A stretch of DNA of 64,000 nucleotides from DATBLE01 sp963764565 (GCA_963764565.1 CAVXTD010000002.1:1-64000), one strand, 5' to 3'; positions 45,732 through 55,405 are shown, counted from the stretch's first letter. The notes: a model not told the origin generated them from the letters alone. A program made the numbers and translations.

Positions 45732-47366
45732 ATGAACCAAGTCCGCCTCGACGTCAACGGCGTCGACTACGCGATTCTCATCACGTACTTCGCCGTCGTG
45801 CTCGGCGTCGGCTTCGCGGCCAAGCGCTACATCAAGAGCAGCCTCGACTACTTCCTGTCGGGGCGCTCGCTGCCCGCGTGGATCACCGGGTTGGCGTTCA
45901 TCTCCGCCAACCTCGGCGCCACCGAGGTGCTCGGCATGGCCGCGAACGGCGCCCAGTACGGGGTCGCGACCGTCAACTACTACTGGATCGGCGCGATCCC
46001 GGCGATGGTCTTCCTGGGCCTCGTGATGATGCCGTTCTATTACGGCTCGAAGGTCCGCAGCGTCCCCGAGTACCTGCTCCAGCGCTTCAACCCGGCCTCG
46101 CACCAGTTCAACTCGTGGACGTTCGCGCTGGCGACGATCCTGATCGCGGGCGTGAACCTCTACGCGCTCGCGCTCGTCCTGAAGTTCCTGCTCGGCTGGC
46201 CGATCATCGTCGGCATCATCGTCGCGGCGGTGATCGTCGCGGTCTACATCTCGCTCGGCGGGCTGAGCAGTGCCATCTACAACGAGGTGCTGCAGTTCTT
46301 CGTGATCCTCGCCGCGCTGATCCCGATCGCGATCGTCGGCCTGCACGACGTCGGCGGCTGGGGCGGGCTGCAGGACAAGATCAAGGACTCCAAGATCGGT
46401 GAGGCGGGCCTGCACGCGCTGCAGGGCACGGGGACCGGGCACGTGGTCAACCCGATCGGCGTGTCGTGGATCGGGATCGTCTTCGGGCTCGGGTTCGTGC
46501 TCGCCTTCGGCTACTGGACGACGAACTTCGCCGAGGTCCAGCGCGCGCTGTCGGCGAAGGACCTCTCCGCCGCCGAGCGCACGCCGCTGATCGGCGCGAT
46601 CCCGAAGCTCTTTCTCCCCTTCATCATGATCCTGCCCGGGATGATCGCGCTGGTCGTGATCCCGAAACTGGGCACGACGGACGACCTGCAGTTCAACAAC
46701 TCGATCCCGCTGCTGATGAACAAGTACCTCCCGAACGGGATGCTCGGGATCGCGCTGACGGGGTTGATGGCGAGCTTCATGGCGGGCGTTGCCGCCAATG
46801 TCTCGGCGTTCAACACGGTCGTCACGACCGACCTGGTGGAGCCGTACTTCAAGCCCGGTCAGCCGGACGAGTGGTACGTGCGCTTCGGCCGCATCGCAAC
46901 GGTCGGCGGCATCGCCATCAGCATCTTCACCGCCCTGATCGCGTCGACCTACGACAACCTCATGAACTACCTGCAGGCGCTGTTCTCGATCTTCAACGCG
47001 CCGCTGTTCGCGACCTTCATCATCGGCATGTTCTGGAAGCGCATGACGCCGGCCGCGGGTTTGTGGGGGCTGGTCGCGGGGACGATCGCCGCCGCCGGGA
47101 CGTTCATCCTCTACAAGACGAAGGTGATCTCCTTCGGGTCCGACCTCGCCGAGTCGATGGTCGGCGCGAGCCTCGCCTTCGTGGTCGACGCGATCGTCTC
47201 GGTCGCAGTGACGATCAGGACGCAGCCGAAACCGGTCTCGGAGCTGCAGGGGCTGGTCTACGGCATGGCCAACGTCGACGAGAGCGTCAGCCACGGCAAC
47301 ACGCCGAAGATCCTCGGCGCCGGCGTGCTCGTCGGCGCGCTGATCCTGACCATCGTCTTCTGGTAG
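45732..47366 (+). CDS. Sodium:solute symporter family transporter (SGLT-like)
   Basis: 544 residues, intact, with about 14 membrane segments. ATG 45732 follows AGGGAGG. LDYFLSGRSLPAWITGLAFI, SANLGATEVLGMAANGAQYG, YYGSKVRSVPEYLLQRFNPA, AVYISLGGLSSAIYNEVLQF, FGYWTTNFAEVQRALSAKD and MFWKRMTPAAGLWGLVAGT follow the SSS order and are closest in style to sugar (SGLT) members. Sodium-binding residues sit in the helix 1 and helix 8 segments. The galactokinase gene downstream on the other strand makes galactose or another sugar a reasonable substrate guess. Followed by a small membrane protein 3 bp later. Confidence 0.88.
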   Translation: MNQVRLDVNGVDYAILITYFAVVLGVGFAAKRYIKSSLDYFLSGRSLPAWITGLAFISANLGATEVLGMAANGAQYGVATVNYYWIGAIPAMVFLGLVMMPFYYGSKVRSVPEYLLQRFNPASHQFNSWTFALATILIAGVNLYALALVLKFLLGWPIIVGIIVAAVIVAVYISLGGLSSAIYNEVLQFFVILAALIPIAIVGLHDVGGWGGLQDKIKDSKIGEAGLHALQGTGTGHVVNPIGVSWIGIVFGLGFVLAFGYWTTNFAEVQRALSAKDLSAAERTPLIGAIPKLFLPFIMILPGMIALVVIPKLGTTDDLQFNNSIPLLMNKYLPNGMLGIALTGLMASFMAGVAANVSAFNTVVTTDLVEPYFKPGQPDEWYVRFGRIATVGGIAISIFTALIASTYDNLMNYLQALFSIFNAPLFATFIIGMFWKRMTPAAGLWGLVAGTIAAAGTFILYKTKVISFGSDLAESMVGASLAFVVDAIVSVAVTIRTQPKPVSELQGLVYGMANVDESVSHGNTPKILGAGVLVGALILTIVFW

Positions 47367-47369
47367 GGG

Positions 47370-47699
47370 GTGACCGTGTCAAGTACCGAAACTCGCGAGG
47401 AGCGGGCCGCCAACCTCTTCGACCTGCGGCGCATCATCGGCGGCGTCTTCGTCGTCTGGGGCGTGCTGCTGACGATCCTCGGGCTGACGGACTCCGACGC
47501 CGACATCCACAAGTCAGCGGGGATCAACATCAACCTGCTCGCCGGGCTCGGGATGCTCGTCGTCGGGCTGATCTTCCTTGCGTGGGCGTTCACGCGCCCG
47601 CTGGGGCAGGAGCTGCGCGAGGCGTCAGAGGAGGCGAGCGGGAGCGCAGGGCCGGACGGCGAGGGCACTCGCCGGCCGGGCGACCCCGGGGGGGAGTAG
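47370..47699 (+). CDS. Small two-helix membrane protein, symporter companion
   Basis: 109 residues, intact, from GTG 47370, 3 bp after the symporter stop. Two membrane helices (IIGGVFVVWGVLLTILGLTD and NINLLAGLGMLVVGLIFLAW) are joined by a short polar loop (SDADIHKSAGI), with a charged, Glu/Gly-rich C-terminal tail. Small two-helix partners are known for several SSS transporters (for example DUF485 with acetate permease), though the sequence is not DUF485. A role as symporter subunit is inferred from spacing. Its last 75 bp overlap galK antisense. Confidence 0.65.
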   Translation: MTVSSTETREERAANLFDLRRIIGGVFVVWGVLLTILGLTDSDADIHKSAGININLLAGLGMLVVGLIFLAWAFTRPLGQELREASEEASGSAGPDGEGTRRPGDPGGE

Positions 47700-48629
47700 G
47701 GCGAGCACGCTGCCGCCGAAGCCGCCGCCGACCATCCGGGCGCCGGCGGCTCCGGCGGCCTTGAGTCGTTCGACGGTCTGCTCGACCTCGGGCACGCGTC
47801 GCCTCGTAGTCGTCGCGGAGGCTGGCATGGGACTCGTCGAGAAGTTGCGCGACGGTCTCGAGGTCGCGCGCGTCGAGCGCCCGCGCGGTCTGCTCGACGC
47901 GCTCGTTTTCGGTGAGGACGTGGCGGGCGCGCTTGAGCAGCACGCCGCCGAGCGCGCTGAGGTCGGTCGCGTCTCTGAGCGTCGAGATCCCGAGCGCCTC
48001 GCAGGCCGCGCGGCACTCGGCGCGGCGCTCGTTGTAGCCAGAGCCGGCGTGCGTGTGGGTGGCGCCGGAGTCGATCGTGATCAGCTGCCAGTCGCCGAGG
48101 TCGAGCGGGTGCGGCTCGACGTCGAAGGAGCGGAAGTCGATCTTCAGGACGTGGTTTTCCTTCGACATCAGGCTCGCGGACTGGTCGAGCAGGCCGGTCT
48201 CGGCGCCGACCCAGTCGTTCTCGACCTTGCAGCAGAGCTTCGCGAGCCCCTTGAGGTCGTCGGGTGGTCCGTGGAGCAGCGCGAGCGCGAGCGCGGCCTC
48301 GAGCGCGGCGGAGGACTGCTCAGGCCGCTGCCGAGCGGGACGTCGCCGGTGATCGTCAAGGTGGGCGGGCGCAATCTCGAAGCCGGCGTCGGTGCAGCTC
48401 GGCGACCATCCCGCGCGCGAAGGCGCGCCAGCCGCTCGCGGGTCCGGGCGCGTCGAACTCGTCGCGTTCGCCGAGGTCGAGCGCCTGCGACCTCGAAGCG
48501 CGTCGCGGGAGTGGCCGTGACGGTCACGCCGCGCTCGATCGCGAACGGCATCGCGAGCCCGTCGTTGTAGTCGGTGTGCTCGCCGATCAGGTTCACGCGG
48601 CCGGGACCGAACGCGACGATCTCAGGCAA
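47625..48629 (-). CDS. galK: Galactokinase, frameshifted
   Basis: About 335 residues from TTG 48629, overlapping the methyltransferase stop. The galactokinase signature is GRVNLIGEHTDYNDGLAMPF. The GHMP ATP-binding motif reads PLGSGLSSSAALEAALALAL after frame changes near 48330. ENDWVGAETGLLDQSASLMS, HPLDLGDWQLITIDSGATHT, HAGSGYNERRAECRAACEAL and the C-terminal GARMVGGGFGGSVLALLPPG follow in order. Frame changes near 48480, 48410, 48320 and 47805. It phosphorylates galactose at C1 (Leloir pathway); no galT or galE is in the window. Confidence 0.87.
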
Positions 48630-49434
48630 GGCGCTCCCGCATCACTCGCACGGCTTCAGGGCTCTCGTCGATCAGCACGTAGCGGCGCCCGAGCTTGCTC
48701 GCGACGGCGCCGAGGGTCCCCCGAGCCCGGCGAACGGGTCCAGGCACAGGTCGCCGGGCCGGCGATGACGCCTGCACGAAGCGCCTGAGCAGGCCCTCGG
48801 GCTTCTGCGTCGGATAGCCGGTCTTCTCGCGCCCGGTGGGGGAGACGATCGTGTGCCAGATCACGCTGACCGGGCGCTTGCCCTTCGCCGCCTTCTCCGG
48901 CGTCACGAGCCCGGGCGCCATGTAGGGCTCGCGGTCGACCGCCTCGCAGTCGAAGTAGTAGGCGCGCGGGTCCTTGACGTAGACGAGGATCGTGTCGTGC
49001 TTTTGCGGCCAGCGGTTGCGCGGCTTGGCGCCGTAGTCGTAGGCCCAGATCAGCTCGTTGAGAAAGCACGCGCGCCCGAACAGCTCGTCCAGCAGCAGCT
49101 TGACGTAGTGCGCCTCGCGATAGTCGAGGTGCAGGTAGAGCGTGCCGGTGGGGTGCAGGACCCGCCGGATCTCCTCCAGCCGCGGCGCCAGGAAGCCGAG
49201 ATAGTCGTCGAAGTCGTCCTTGTAGGAGGACTCCGCGAGCAGCCTCGTCGCGTACCGGCGCCCGCCGAAGCCCGTGCGGTCGCCGTTCGCCGCCCCTGCG
49301 GTGACGAGCGTCTTGCGCGTCTGCGTGCGGCCGGTGTTGAACGGCGGGTCGGCATAGACCATCTGCGCGAGCCCGTCCGGCAGGTCCCGCAGATGCGCGA
49401 GGTTGTCGCCCTCGAGGATCAGCGACGGCCGCCC
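48622..49434 (-). CDS. Site-specific DNA methyltransferase, beta class, one or two frameshifts
   Basis: About 265 residues. Order of motifs: LILEGDNLAHLRDLPDGLAQ, catalytic motif IV VYADPPFNTGRTQTRK, LAPRLEEIRRVLHPTGTLYL, HLDYREAHYVKLLLDELFG, then WPQKHDTILVYVKD and YPTQKPEGLLRRFV, with the SAM-binding FxGxG region after a frame change near 48760 (DPFAG...GTLGAVASKLGRRY). Motif IV before motif I with DPPF identifies a beta-class adenine-N6 or cytosine-N4 enzyme. No restriction endonuclease is adjacent, so it is an orphan methylase. The N-terminal start is unclear; the frame is fused artificially to LysE by an indel. Confidence 0.75.
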   Translation of the reverse strand, partial: GRPSLILEGDNLAHLRDLPDGLAQMVYADPPFNTGRTQTRKTLVTAGAANGDRTGFGGRRYATRLLAESSYKDDFDDYLGFLAPRLEEIRRVLHPTGTLYLHLDYREAHYVKLLLDELFGRACFLNELIWAYDYGAKPRNRWPQKHDTILVYVKDPRAYYFDCEAVDREPYMAPGLVTPEKAAKGKRPVSVIWHTIVSPTGREKTGYPTQKPEGLLRRFVQASSPARRPVPGPVRRARGTLGAVASKLGRRYVLIDESPEAVRVMRERLA

Positions 49435-50025
49435 GTCAACGCCGCCGCCGTCCCGAGCGCGATGTACACGACCCCCGACACGCGGTGCCCGTGCTTGGCG
49501 CGCTTGAGGCGCTTTGCCGCACCGCTCGCCGCCGAGCGCGTACGTGCAGTCCATCGCGAACCCGAGCGTCCCGAGGATCGCCCCGAAGATGAGGATCTGC
49601 GTCGCCACGGGCCCCTTGTGCGGGTCCACGAACTGCGGCAGGAACGCGAGGAAGAACAGCGTCACCTTCGGATTGAGGAGTTGCACCACGATCGCCTGCC
49701 GGTACGCGCTGCCGCGTGGTCGCCGTTGCTCTGCGCTTTGCTTGGTCGTCAGCGCTCTGATCCCGAGGAAGATCAGGTACGCCGCGCCGGCGTAGCGGAT
49801 CGCGTCGTAGGCGAGGTCCGAACTTGCGATCAGGGCGGAGAGCCCGATCGCGGCCGCCGCGACGTTGATCGCCGTGCCGGTCAGCAGGCCGAGCGCTGAT
49901 GTCAATCCCGCCTGCCGGCCCTCGCTCATGCTGCGCGTTGCGATGTAGAGCATGTTCGGCCCGGGGATCGCGATCAGGGCGATCGCGGCGAGGGCGAAGA
50001 GGGCGAGCGTGGAGGGGGCGGGCAT
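49419..50025 (-). CDS. LysE/RhtB-family amino-acid exporter, frameshifted near the 3' end
   Basis: About 205 residues from ATG 50025, six membrane helices. MPAPSTLALFALAAIALIAI-PGPN is the standard N terminus, followed by MLYIATRSMSEGRQAGLTSA, LGLLTGTAINVAAAAIGLSA, AAYLIFLGIRAL and LNPKVTLFFLAFLPQFVDPH. After a frame change near 49520 it ends KRLKRAKHGHRVSGVVYIAL-GTAAALTGGRR at TGA 49419-49421, overlapping the methyltransferase gene. It would export amino acids or homoserine lactone-like compounds; substrate unknown. Its upstream region is a giant inverted repeat. Confidence 0.8.
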
Positions 50026-50066
50026 CGTGTGTGCTCGAGCCTATCGGGCGGTTCGGCGCGTTTACG

Positions 50067-50308
50067 GCGAGCAGACCGTCTCGCAGGCGTCAAGGCGATC
50101 GCGCTTCGCGCGACGGGCCTTCGGCCCGCCCTGTCGGGTCGTCCTTGACCCCCGCGGCCCGGTCTGCTTCAAGCGGAATACGGCCCGCCCACCCCCGCTT
50201 GAAGCAGGGCGGCCCCCGGGGGTCAAGGGCGGGCGGGTGGGGGCGTATCCGGGCCGAAGGCCCGCCGCGAAGCGGTCGCCTTGACAGCCCGGCAGACGCT
50301 CTGCTCGC
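50067..50308. repeat. About 240-bp imperfect inverted repeat between lysE-like gene and priA
   Basis: The region is symmetric about 50186. Outer arms: GCGAGCAGA (50067-50075) with TCTGCTCGC (50300-50308), then similar CAAGGCG and GGGCCTTCGGCCC stretches. Middle arms: CTTGACCCCC (50144-50153) with GGGGGTCAAG (50218-50227). Inner arms: CTGCTTCAAGCGG (50164-50176) with CCGCTTGAAGCAG (50195-50207), enclosing an 18-base loop. It also contains local palindromes GGGCCTTCGGCCC and GGGCCGAAGGCCC. Arg/Pro-rich frames on both strands here look non-coding. It lies in the only sizeable gap (50026-50361) around two divergent genes. Confidence 0.8.
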
Positions 50309-50361
50309 AGTACACGCCGGACGACGACCACCCTCCATGCCACGCTAAGCGGCGGCGCCCC

Positions 50362-52406
50362 GTGATCGCAAAGGTTGAGCCCCTCACCACCACCCGCCGC
50401 CTCAGCGGCCCCTTCGACTACCGCGTGGACGGCGACGTCACCATCGGCTCGCTCGTGCGGATCCCATTCGGGCACCAGAAGCTCGACGGGGTCGTCGTGG
50501 CCCTGACCGAGACGACGGACGTTCCCGACGAGAAGCTCGTCGAGCCGATCTCAACAAGGACGGACACCCTCCCGCGGGACCTCGTGGACCTCGCGAAGTG
50601 GATGGCCGAGGAGTACTGCTCGACGCCGGCGCGGGCGCTCGCGCTCGTCACGCCTCCGCCCGGCAACCCGAAGACCTACCTCTGGGCGGAAGCCACCGAC
50701 AACGAGGGGCGCGTCAACGAAAACCAAGCACGGCTGCTCGCGCGGCTGCCCGGGCCCGCCGGCAAGGACCTCGCGGCCTTGCGGCGGCTCGAAGCCCGCG
50801 GGCTCGTCACGATCACCGAGAAGACCCAGCGGCGGGCGCCGCGCATGGATGTTCCGGCCGATCGGGCCGTCGAGTTGACGCCCGCGCAACAGGACGCGCT
50901 GGAGGCGATCGACCAAGCCCCCGACGAGGCGCGGTTGCTGCACGGCGTGACCGGCTCGGGCAAGACCGAGGTCTACCTGCGGGCCGCGGCGGCGGCGCTG
51001 CAGAGGGGCGAGGGGGTGATCGTGCTCGTGCCCGAGATCGCGCTCACGCCGCAGACCGTGGCGCGCTTCGCCGCGCGCTTCGGGGATACGGTCGCGCTCC
51101 TGCACTCGGCGCTCTCGGAGGGCGAGCGCTACGACGAGTGGCGGCGGCTGCGCACGCACGAGGCGCGGATCGCCGTCGGGCCGCGCTCGGCGGTGTTCGC
51201 GCCGGTGGGCAACCTCGGGCTGATCGTGGTCGACGAGGAGCACGACGCGTCCTACAAGCACGAGGGCGACCCGCGCTATGACGCGCGCCACGTCGCCGCC
51301 TACCGCGCCTACCAGCACCGGGCGCGGCTGCTCTACGGGTCCGCGACACCGCGCCCCGAGACGGTCCAGCGCACGCGCGCGCTGAAGCTGCCCACGCGCG
51401 TGGCCGGCGGTCGGGACCTGCCGCCGGTGCGGGTGCTCGACATGCGCGAGGCCCAGCACGCGCTGCACCCCGAGACGCGGCGGGCGCTCACGCAGGCGCG
51501 CAAGTCGATCGTGCTGCTCAATCGCCGCGGCTGGTCGAACTTCCTCACCTGCAAGGCGTGCGGGAAGGCGTGGGAGTGCCCGCGCTGTGACGTCGCGCTC
51601 GTGCTCCACAAGACCGAGAACGCGATCGCCTGCCACCACTGCGGCCACCGCGAGCGCGTCCCGCAGCGCTGCGACCACTGCGGCTCGCTGGCCGTCGCGC
51701 GCCACGGCGCGGGCACCGAGCGCGTCGAGGCCGAGCTGCGACAGGCGCTCGAGATCCCGGTCTTCCGCCTCGACGCCGACACGACGAGCACGAAGGACGC
51801 CGTCCCCGAACTGCTCGCCCGCTTCCACCAAGCCGAGACCGGGCTGCTGCTCGGCACCCAGATGGTCGCCAAGGGCCACGACTTCCCCGACGTCACGCTC
51901 GGCGTCGTGCTCGACGCCGACTCGACGCTGCGCTTCCCCGACTTCCGCGCCGAGGAGCGCACGTTCGCGCTGATCGCCCAGCTCGCCGGCCGCGCCGGCC
52001 GCGGCCCCAAGGGCGGCCGCGTGCTCGTCCAGACGCGCTCGCCCGACGCGCCGGCGATCGCCGCCGCCGCCCGCCACGACTCCGAGGGCTTCCTCAAGAG
52101 GAGCTCGCCCGCCGCCGGGAACTGCGCTACCCGCCGTTCGCCGACCTGATCCGCGTCATCACGACCGCGCACGACGCGACGCTTGCGCGCGCGGCGACGA
52201 ACCGCATCGGCGAAGCGATCCACGCCGCCGAGAAGCTCGGTCCGGCCCCGCTCTTCCGCCTCAGAGACCGCGAGCGCTACCAGCTCGTGCTCAAGACGAC
52301 GAGCCGAGCCGAGGCGATCGCCGAAACCGGTGCCGCCGTCGAATCAGCCGCGCGCGAGAAGGCCTTCAGAGACGTCAACTTCTCCGTTGACGTGGACCCG
52401 GTCTAG
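50362..52406 (+). CDS. priA: Primosomal protein N' (PriA), one frameshift
   Basis: About 680 residues from GTG 50362. N-terminal 3'-DNA-binding domain (VIAKVEPLTTTRRLSGPFDY-RV), then the helicase core with Walker A LLHGVTGSGKTEVYLRAAAA, DEEHDASYK, and LVPEIALTPQ. The zinc region has eight Cys in CKACGKAWECPRC, CHHCGH and RCDHCGS. TQMVAKGHDFPDVTLGVVLD and QLAGRAGRG complete it. A single frame change near 52100 leads to the C-terminal domain ending NFSVDVDPV. PriA restarts stalled forks; in actinobacteria the helicase is sometimes inactive, but here motif residues look complete. The 3' end overlaps the EamA gene antisense by 63 bp. Confidence 0.9.
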
Positions 52407-53321
52407 CGGGCGCTCGCCGAGCTTTACGAGGACGATGCCGCCGAGCACGAGCGCTGAGCCCGCGACCTGCACCACGCCTGGCACCTGGTCGAGCAGGATC
52501 CACGCGGCGACGACGCCGCCGACGACCTCGAGCAGCGCGACGAACGAGGCGACCCGCGATCCCAGCCGGCGCGTCGCGGCGATCCCCGCGCAGTAGGCGA
52601 CGCCCGCGGTCACCACGCCGAGGCCGAGCAGCGGCAGCCACCATGCCGTCGTCGTGCCGGCGTAGGTGGGCGCGGCGGTCGTCGCACGCAGCGGCAGCGC
52701 GCCGATCCCGCCGAGCAGCCCGAGCGCGACCGTGCCGACCACAAGCCCGCAGCCGGCCAGCGCAAGCGGCGGGATCCCCACGCTGGTGTCGGCGCTGAGC
52801 ACGAAGTAGACGACGCAGCCGGCCATCGCGATCAGCGCCCAGATCGCGCCGATCGGCGCGAGATCGGCGCCGCCCGCGACGAGGTCGAGCACGAGCACGA
52901 GCCCGACGGCGACGATCGCGCCGCCGAGGACCGTGATCCGCGTCGGGCGCTCGCCGCGCCGCAGCCACAGCCAGAGGACGACGACGGCCGGCGCGGTGAA
53001 CTCGATCAGCAGCGCCGGGCCGACGTCCATATGCGAGACCGCCGAGAAGAACGCGAATTGGGTCAGCGCCATCGGCACCGCGCCGTAGATGACGATCAAG
53101 CGTGCGTTCCGGCGCAGCAGAAACCAGCGCCCGCGCAGCGCGACGACGACGAACGGCGCGAGGCAGAGCGCCCCGATGGCCACCCGGCACAGGACCACGG
53201 CGCCCGGGGTCCAGCCCGTGTTCAGCAGCCCGCTGGCGAACGAGCCCGACAGTGAGAACGAGGCGGCCGACAGCAGGGCGAACAGCAGCCCGCTCGCTCC
53301 GTCATGGCCAAAGCGTCTCAT
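52344..53321 (-). CDS. EamA/DMT-superfamily transporter
   Basis: 325 residues, intact, ten membrane segments in two EamA halves: LFALLSAASFSLSGSFASGL, GAVPMALTQFAFFSAVSHMD, VGPALLIEFTAPAVVVLWLW (end of half one), then ALIAMAGCVVYFVLSADTSV, GVVTAGVAYCAGIAATRRLG and SRVASFVALLEVVGGVVAAW. RhaT/YdcZ-like metabolite exporters share this layout; the substrate is unknown. It is divergent from the CGNR regulator with a 38-bp gap holding TGACA and its inverse TGTCA, so the regulator may control it. The 3' end lies over priA on the other strand. Confidence 0.85.
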   Translation of the reverse strand: MRRFGHDGASGLLFALLSAASFSLSGSFASGLLNTGWTPGAVVLCRVAIGALCLAPFVVVALRGRWFLLRRNARLIVIYGAVPMALTQFAFFSAVSHMDVGPALLIEFTAPAVVVLWLWLRRGERPTRITVLGGAIVAVGLVLVLDLVAGGADLAPIGAIWALIAMAGCVVYFVLSADTSVGIPPLALAGCGLVVGTVALGLLGGIGALPLRATTAAPTYAGTTTAWWLPLLGLGVVTAGVAYCAGIAATRRLGSRVASFVALLEVVGGVVAAWILLDQVPGVVQVAGSALVLGGIVLVKLGERPLDRVHVNGEVDVSEGLLARG

Positions 53322-53359
53322 GACATGTGACCCTAGCGTGCCCTCTGTAAGCTGTCAAT

Positions 53360-53894
53360 GTGCTCTTCGCCCATGACAGCGAGGCGTCGCTGAAGTCAGC
53401 GGTCGAGCTGGTGAACTCGGCGGAGCCGCCCGACACGCTGACCACGCTCGACGAGCTCCACGCCTGGTATGAGCGCCACGGCTCCACCGGCCGCCACGAC
53501 CGCGACGCCGCCGAGCTGCGCGGCGGTTCGCGCCCTGCGGCCGAAGCTGCGCGAGCTGTTCACGGGCACCCGCGACGCCGCCGCCGAGCGCGTGAACGCG
53601 ATGCTCGCCGAGGCACAGGCGCTCCCGCAGCTCCGGCGCCACGACGGCCTCGACTGGCACATCCACGCGATCTCGGGAGACGCCCCGCTCGACCGCCGCG
53701 TGCTCGTCGACACCGCGATGGCGATGATCGACGTCATCCGCGCCGACGAGCTCTCGCGGCTTGCCGTCTGCTCCGACGACGGCTGCGAAGGGCTCGTGCT
53801 CGACCTCTCGCGCAACCGCTCGCGCCGGTTCTGCTCGACGCGCTGCGCGAACCGCAACGCGGTCGCGGCCTACCGCGCCCGCGCGCGCTCATAG
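53360..53894 (+). CDS. CGNR zinc-finger transcriptional regulator, frameshifted
   Basis: About 178 residues from GTG 53360 with a frame change near 53525. The N-terminal stress-associated (ABATE-like) domain starts FAHDSEASLKSAVELVNSAE and includes ALRPKLRELFTGTRDAAAER and LDWHIHAISGDAPLDRRVLV. The C-terminal zinc finger has Cys pairs in AVCSDDGCEGLVLD and RRFCSTRCANRNAVAAYRAR; the CANR/CGNR tetrad is the DNA-binding motif. Such regulators commonly sit divergent to an EamA exporter as here. The frame continues into def, but that is an accident of indels. Confidence 0.78.
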
Positions 53895-53905
53895 AATGGG
53901 AAGGC

Positions 53906-54500
53906 GTGGCGGAAGAGGTGCACACCGAGGCGCACGGCGAGGTCGCGGAGCCGACCGAGCGGCTTGATCCCGAGACCCGCGCGCGGCGCGCCGCGGCGCT
54001 CGAGCACGTGCGCAAGTACGGCGATCCGGTGCTGCGCTCGCGCGCGCTGGAGATCGAGCGCTTCGACGCCGCGCTCGTCGAGGAGGTGCGCCGGATGAGC
54101 CGCCTGATGCACGACGCCTACGGGATCGGGCTCGCGGCGACCCAGGTCGGCGTGATGAACCGCGTGCTCGTCTACCGGACCGAGCTCGAGGGCGTGATCG
54201 CTGCGCTCGTGAACCCGGTGCTCGAGTGGTCGAGCAAGGACAAGGAGATCCTCCGAGGAGGGCTGCCTGTCGCTGCCCGGCGTCGGGGTCGAGGTCGAGC
54301 GGCCGGTGCACGTCCGCGTGCGCGCGCAGGACGAGTTCGGCAAGCACATCCTGATCGAGGCCTCGGGCCTCGAGGCGCGCGTGATCCAGCATGAGATGGA
54401 CCACCTCGACGGCGTGCTGATCCTCGACCGCACCTCGCGCGACCAGCGCAAGCAGGCGATGCGCACGCTGCGCGAGCAGCTCGAGGCCACGGCCGCTTGA
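53906..54500 (+). CDS. def: Peptide deformylase, one frameshift
   Basis: About 198 residues from GTG 53906. The N-terminal extension (about 40 residues, Glu/Arg-rich) precedes YGDPVLRSRALEIERFDAAL. The three catalytic motifs are GIGLAATQVGV (motif 1), EGCLSLPG (motif 2, read across a frame change at about 54262) and HEMDHLDGVLILD (motif 3) with Cys and two His as metal ligands. It removes the formyl group from nascent proteins; fmt follows directly (TTGA overlap), the usual def-fmt pair. Confidence 0.92.
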
Positions 54501-55405
54501 GGAACGTCTACCTCGGCACCACGGCGTTCGCGGCGGTCGTCCTGCACCGGCTCGCGAACTCCGCGCACCGCCCGCAGCTCGTCATCACGCGGCCGGACGC
54601 CAAGCAGGGCCGCGGCCAGAGGCTCACGCCGCCGCCGGTCGAAGTTGAAGGCCGACGAGCTCGGCATCGAGTGCATCCAGCCCGAGAACCTGCACGCGCC
54701 CGAGATCCTGGAACGGATCGCCGCGGCGCAGCCCGACGTCCTTACGACGTGCGCGTACGGCGTGCTGATCAAGGAGCCGCTGCTCAGCGACTACGAGATG
54801 ATCAACGTGCACCCGTCGCTGCTGCCGCGCTGGCGCGGGGCCGCGCCGATCGAGCGCGCGATCATGGCCGGCGACGAGGAGACCGGCGTGGCGATCATGC
54901 GCGTGACCGCCGGCTGGGACTCCGGGCCCGTGTACAAGCTCGGCAAGGAGCCGATCGGAGCAGACGACGACTACGGCTCGCTCGCGCCCCGTCTGGCCAC
55001 GCTCGGCGCCGAGCTGCTCGTGCAGACGCTCGACGAGCACCCCAGGCCGGTCGAGCAGGACGAGTCCCAGGTCACCTACGCGCAGAAGATCGGGCCGCGA
55101 GCGCGCGCGCTGGACCCGACGCAGACCCCCGAGCAGGTCGAGCGCACGATCCGCGCGCTGCGGCCGCACATCGGCTCGCGGCTGCGCGCTGCCCGACGGC
55201 TCCTTCCTCGGCGTGATCGCCGCGGTCCTCGACGGCCCGACCGTCGCCCCCGCCGGCGGCCGCGTCCGCACCGAGGGGCTGCGGCTGCTGCTCGACTGCA
55301 ACGGCGGCGCGCTCGAGCTGACCGAGGTGCGCCCGCCCGGCGGGCGTGAGATGGCCGCCGCGGACTGGCTGCGCGGCCGCCCCGACGACGAGCTCGTCAA
55401 CTTCA
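54497..55405 (+). CDS. fmt: Methionyl-tRNA formyltransferase, frameshifted
   Basis: About 300 residues from TTG 54497 overlapping the def stop. VYLGTTAFAAVVLHRLANSA, ITRPDAKQGRGQRLTPPPV, then after a frame change near 54645 TCAYGVLIKEPLLSDYEMIN, VHPSLLPRWRGAAPIERAIM with the SLLP loop and catalytic Asn-His region, and GDEETGVAIMRVTAGWDSGP. The C-terminal OB-like domain (PDGSFLGVIAAVLDGPTVAP, RLLLDCNGGALELTEVRPPG) follows after a change near 55190. The stop cannot be placed because another indel near 55405 merges it with the HEAT-repeat gene. Confidence 0.9.

Noticed and set aside
48622..50025. An apparent LysE-methyltransferase fusion protein
   Set aside because: LysE loses its last helices in this frame and finds them, with a proper stop, in another; the fusion results from one indel.
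50026..50361. Small genes on both strands in the palindromic gap
   Set aside because: The frames mirror each other because of the inverted repeat and read as Arg/Pro/Gly-rich strings with no start signals.
53360..54394. An apparent CGNR-deformylase fusion
   Set aside because: The CGNR zinc finger and its stop are in a different frame; the merged frame misses both the zinc finger and deformylase motif 2.
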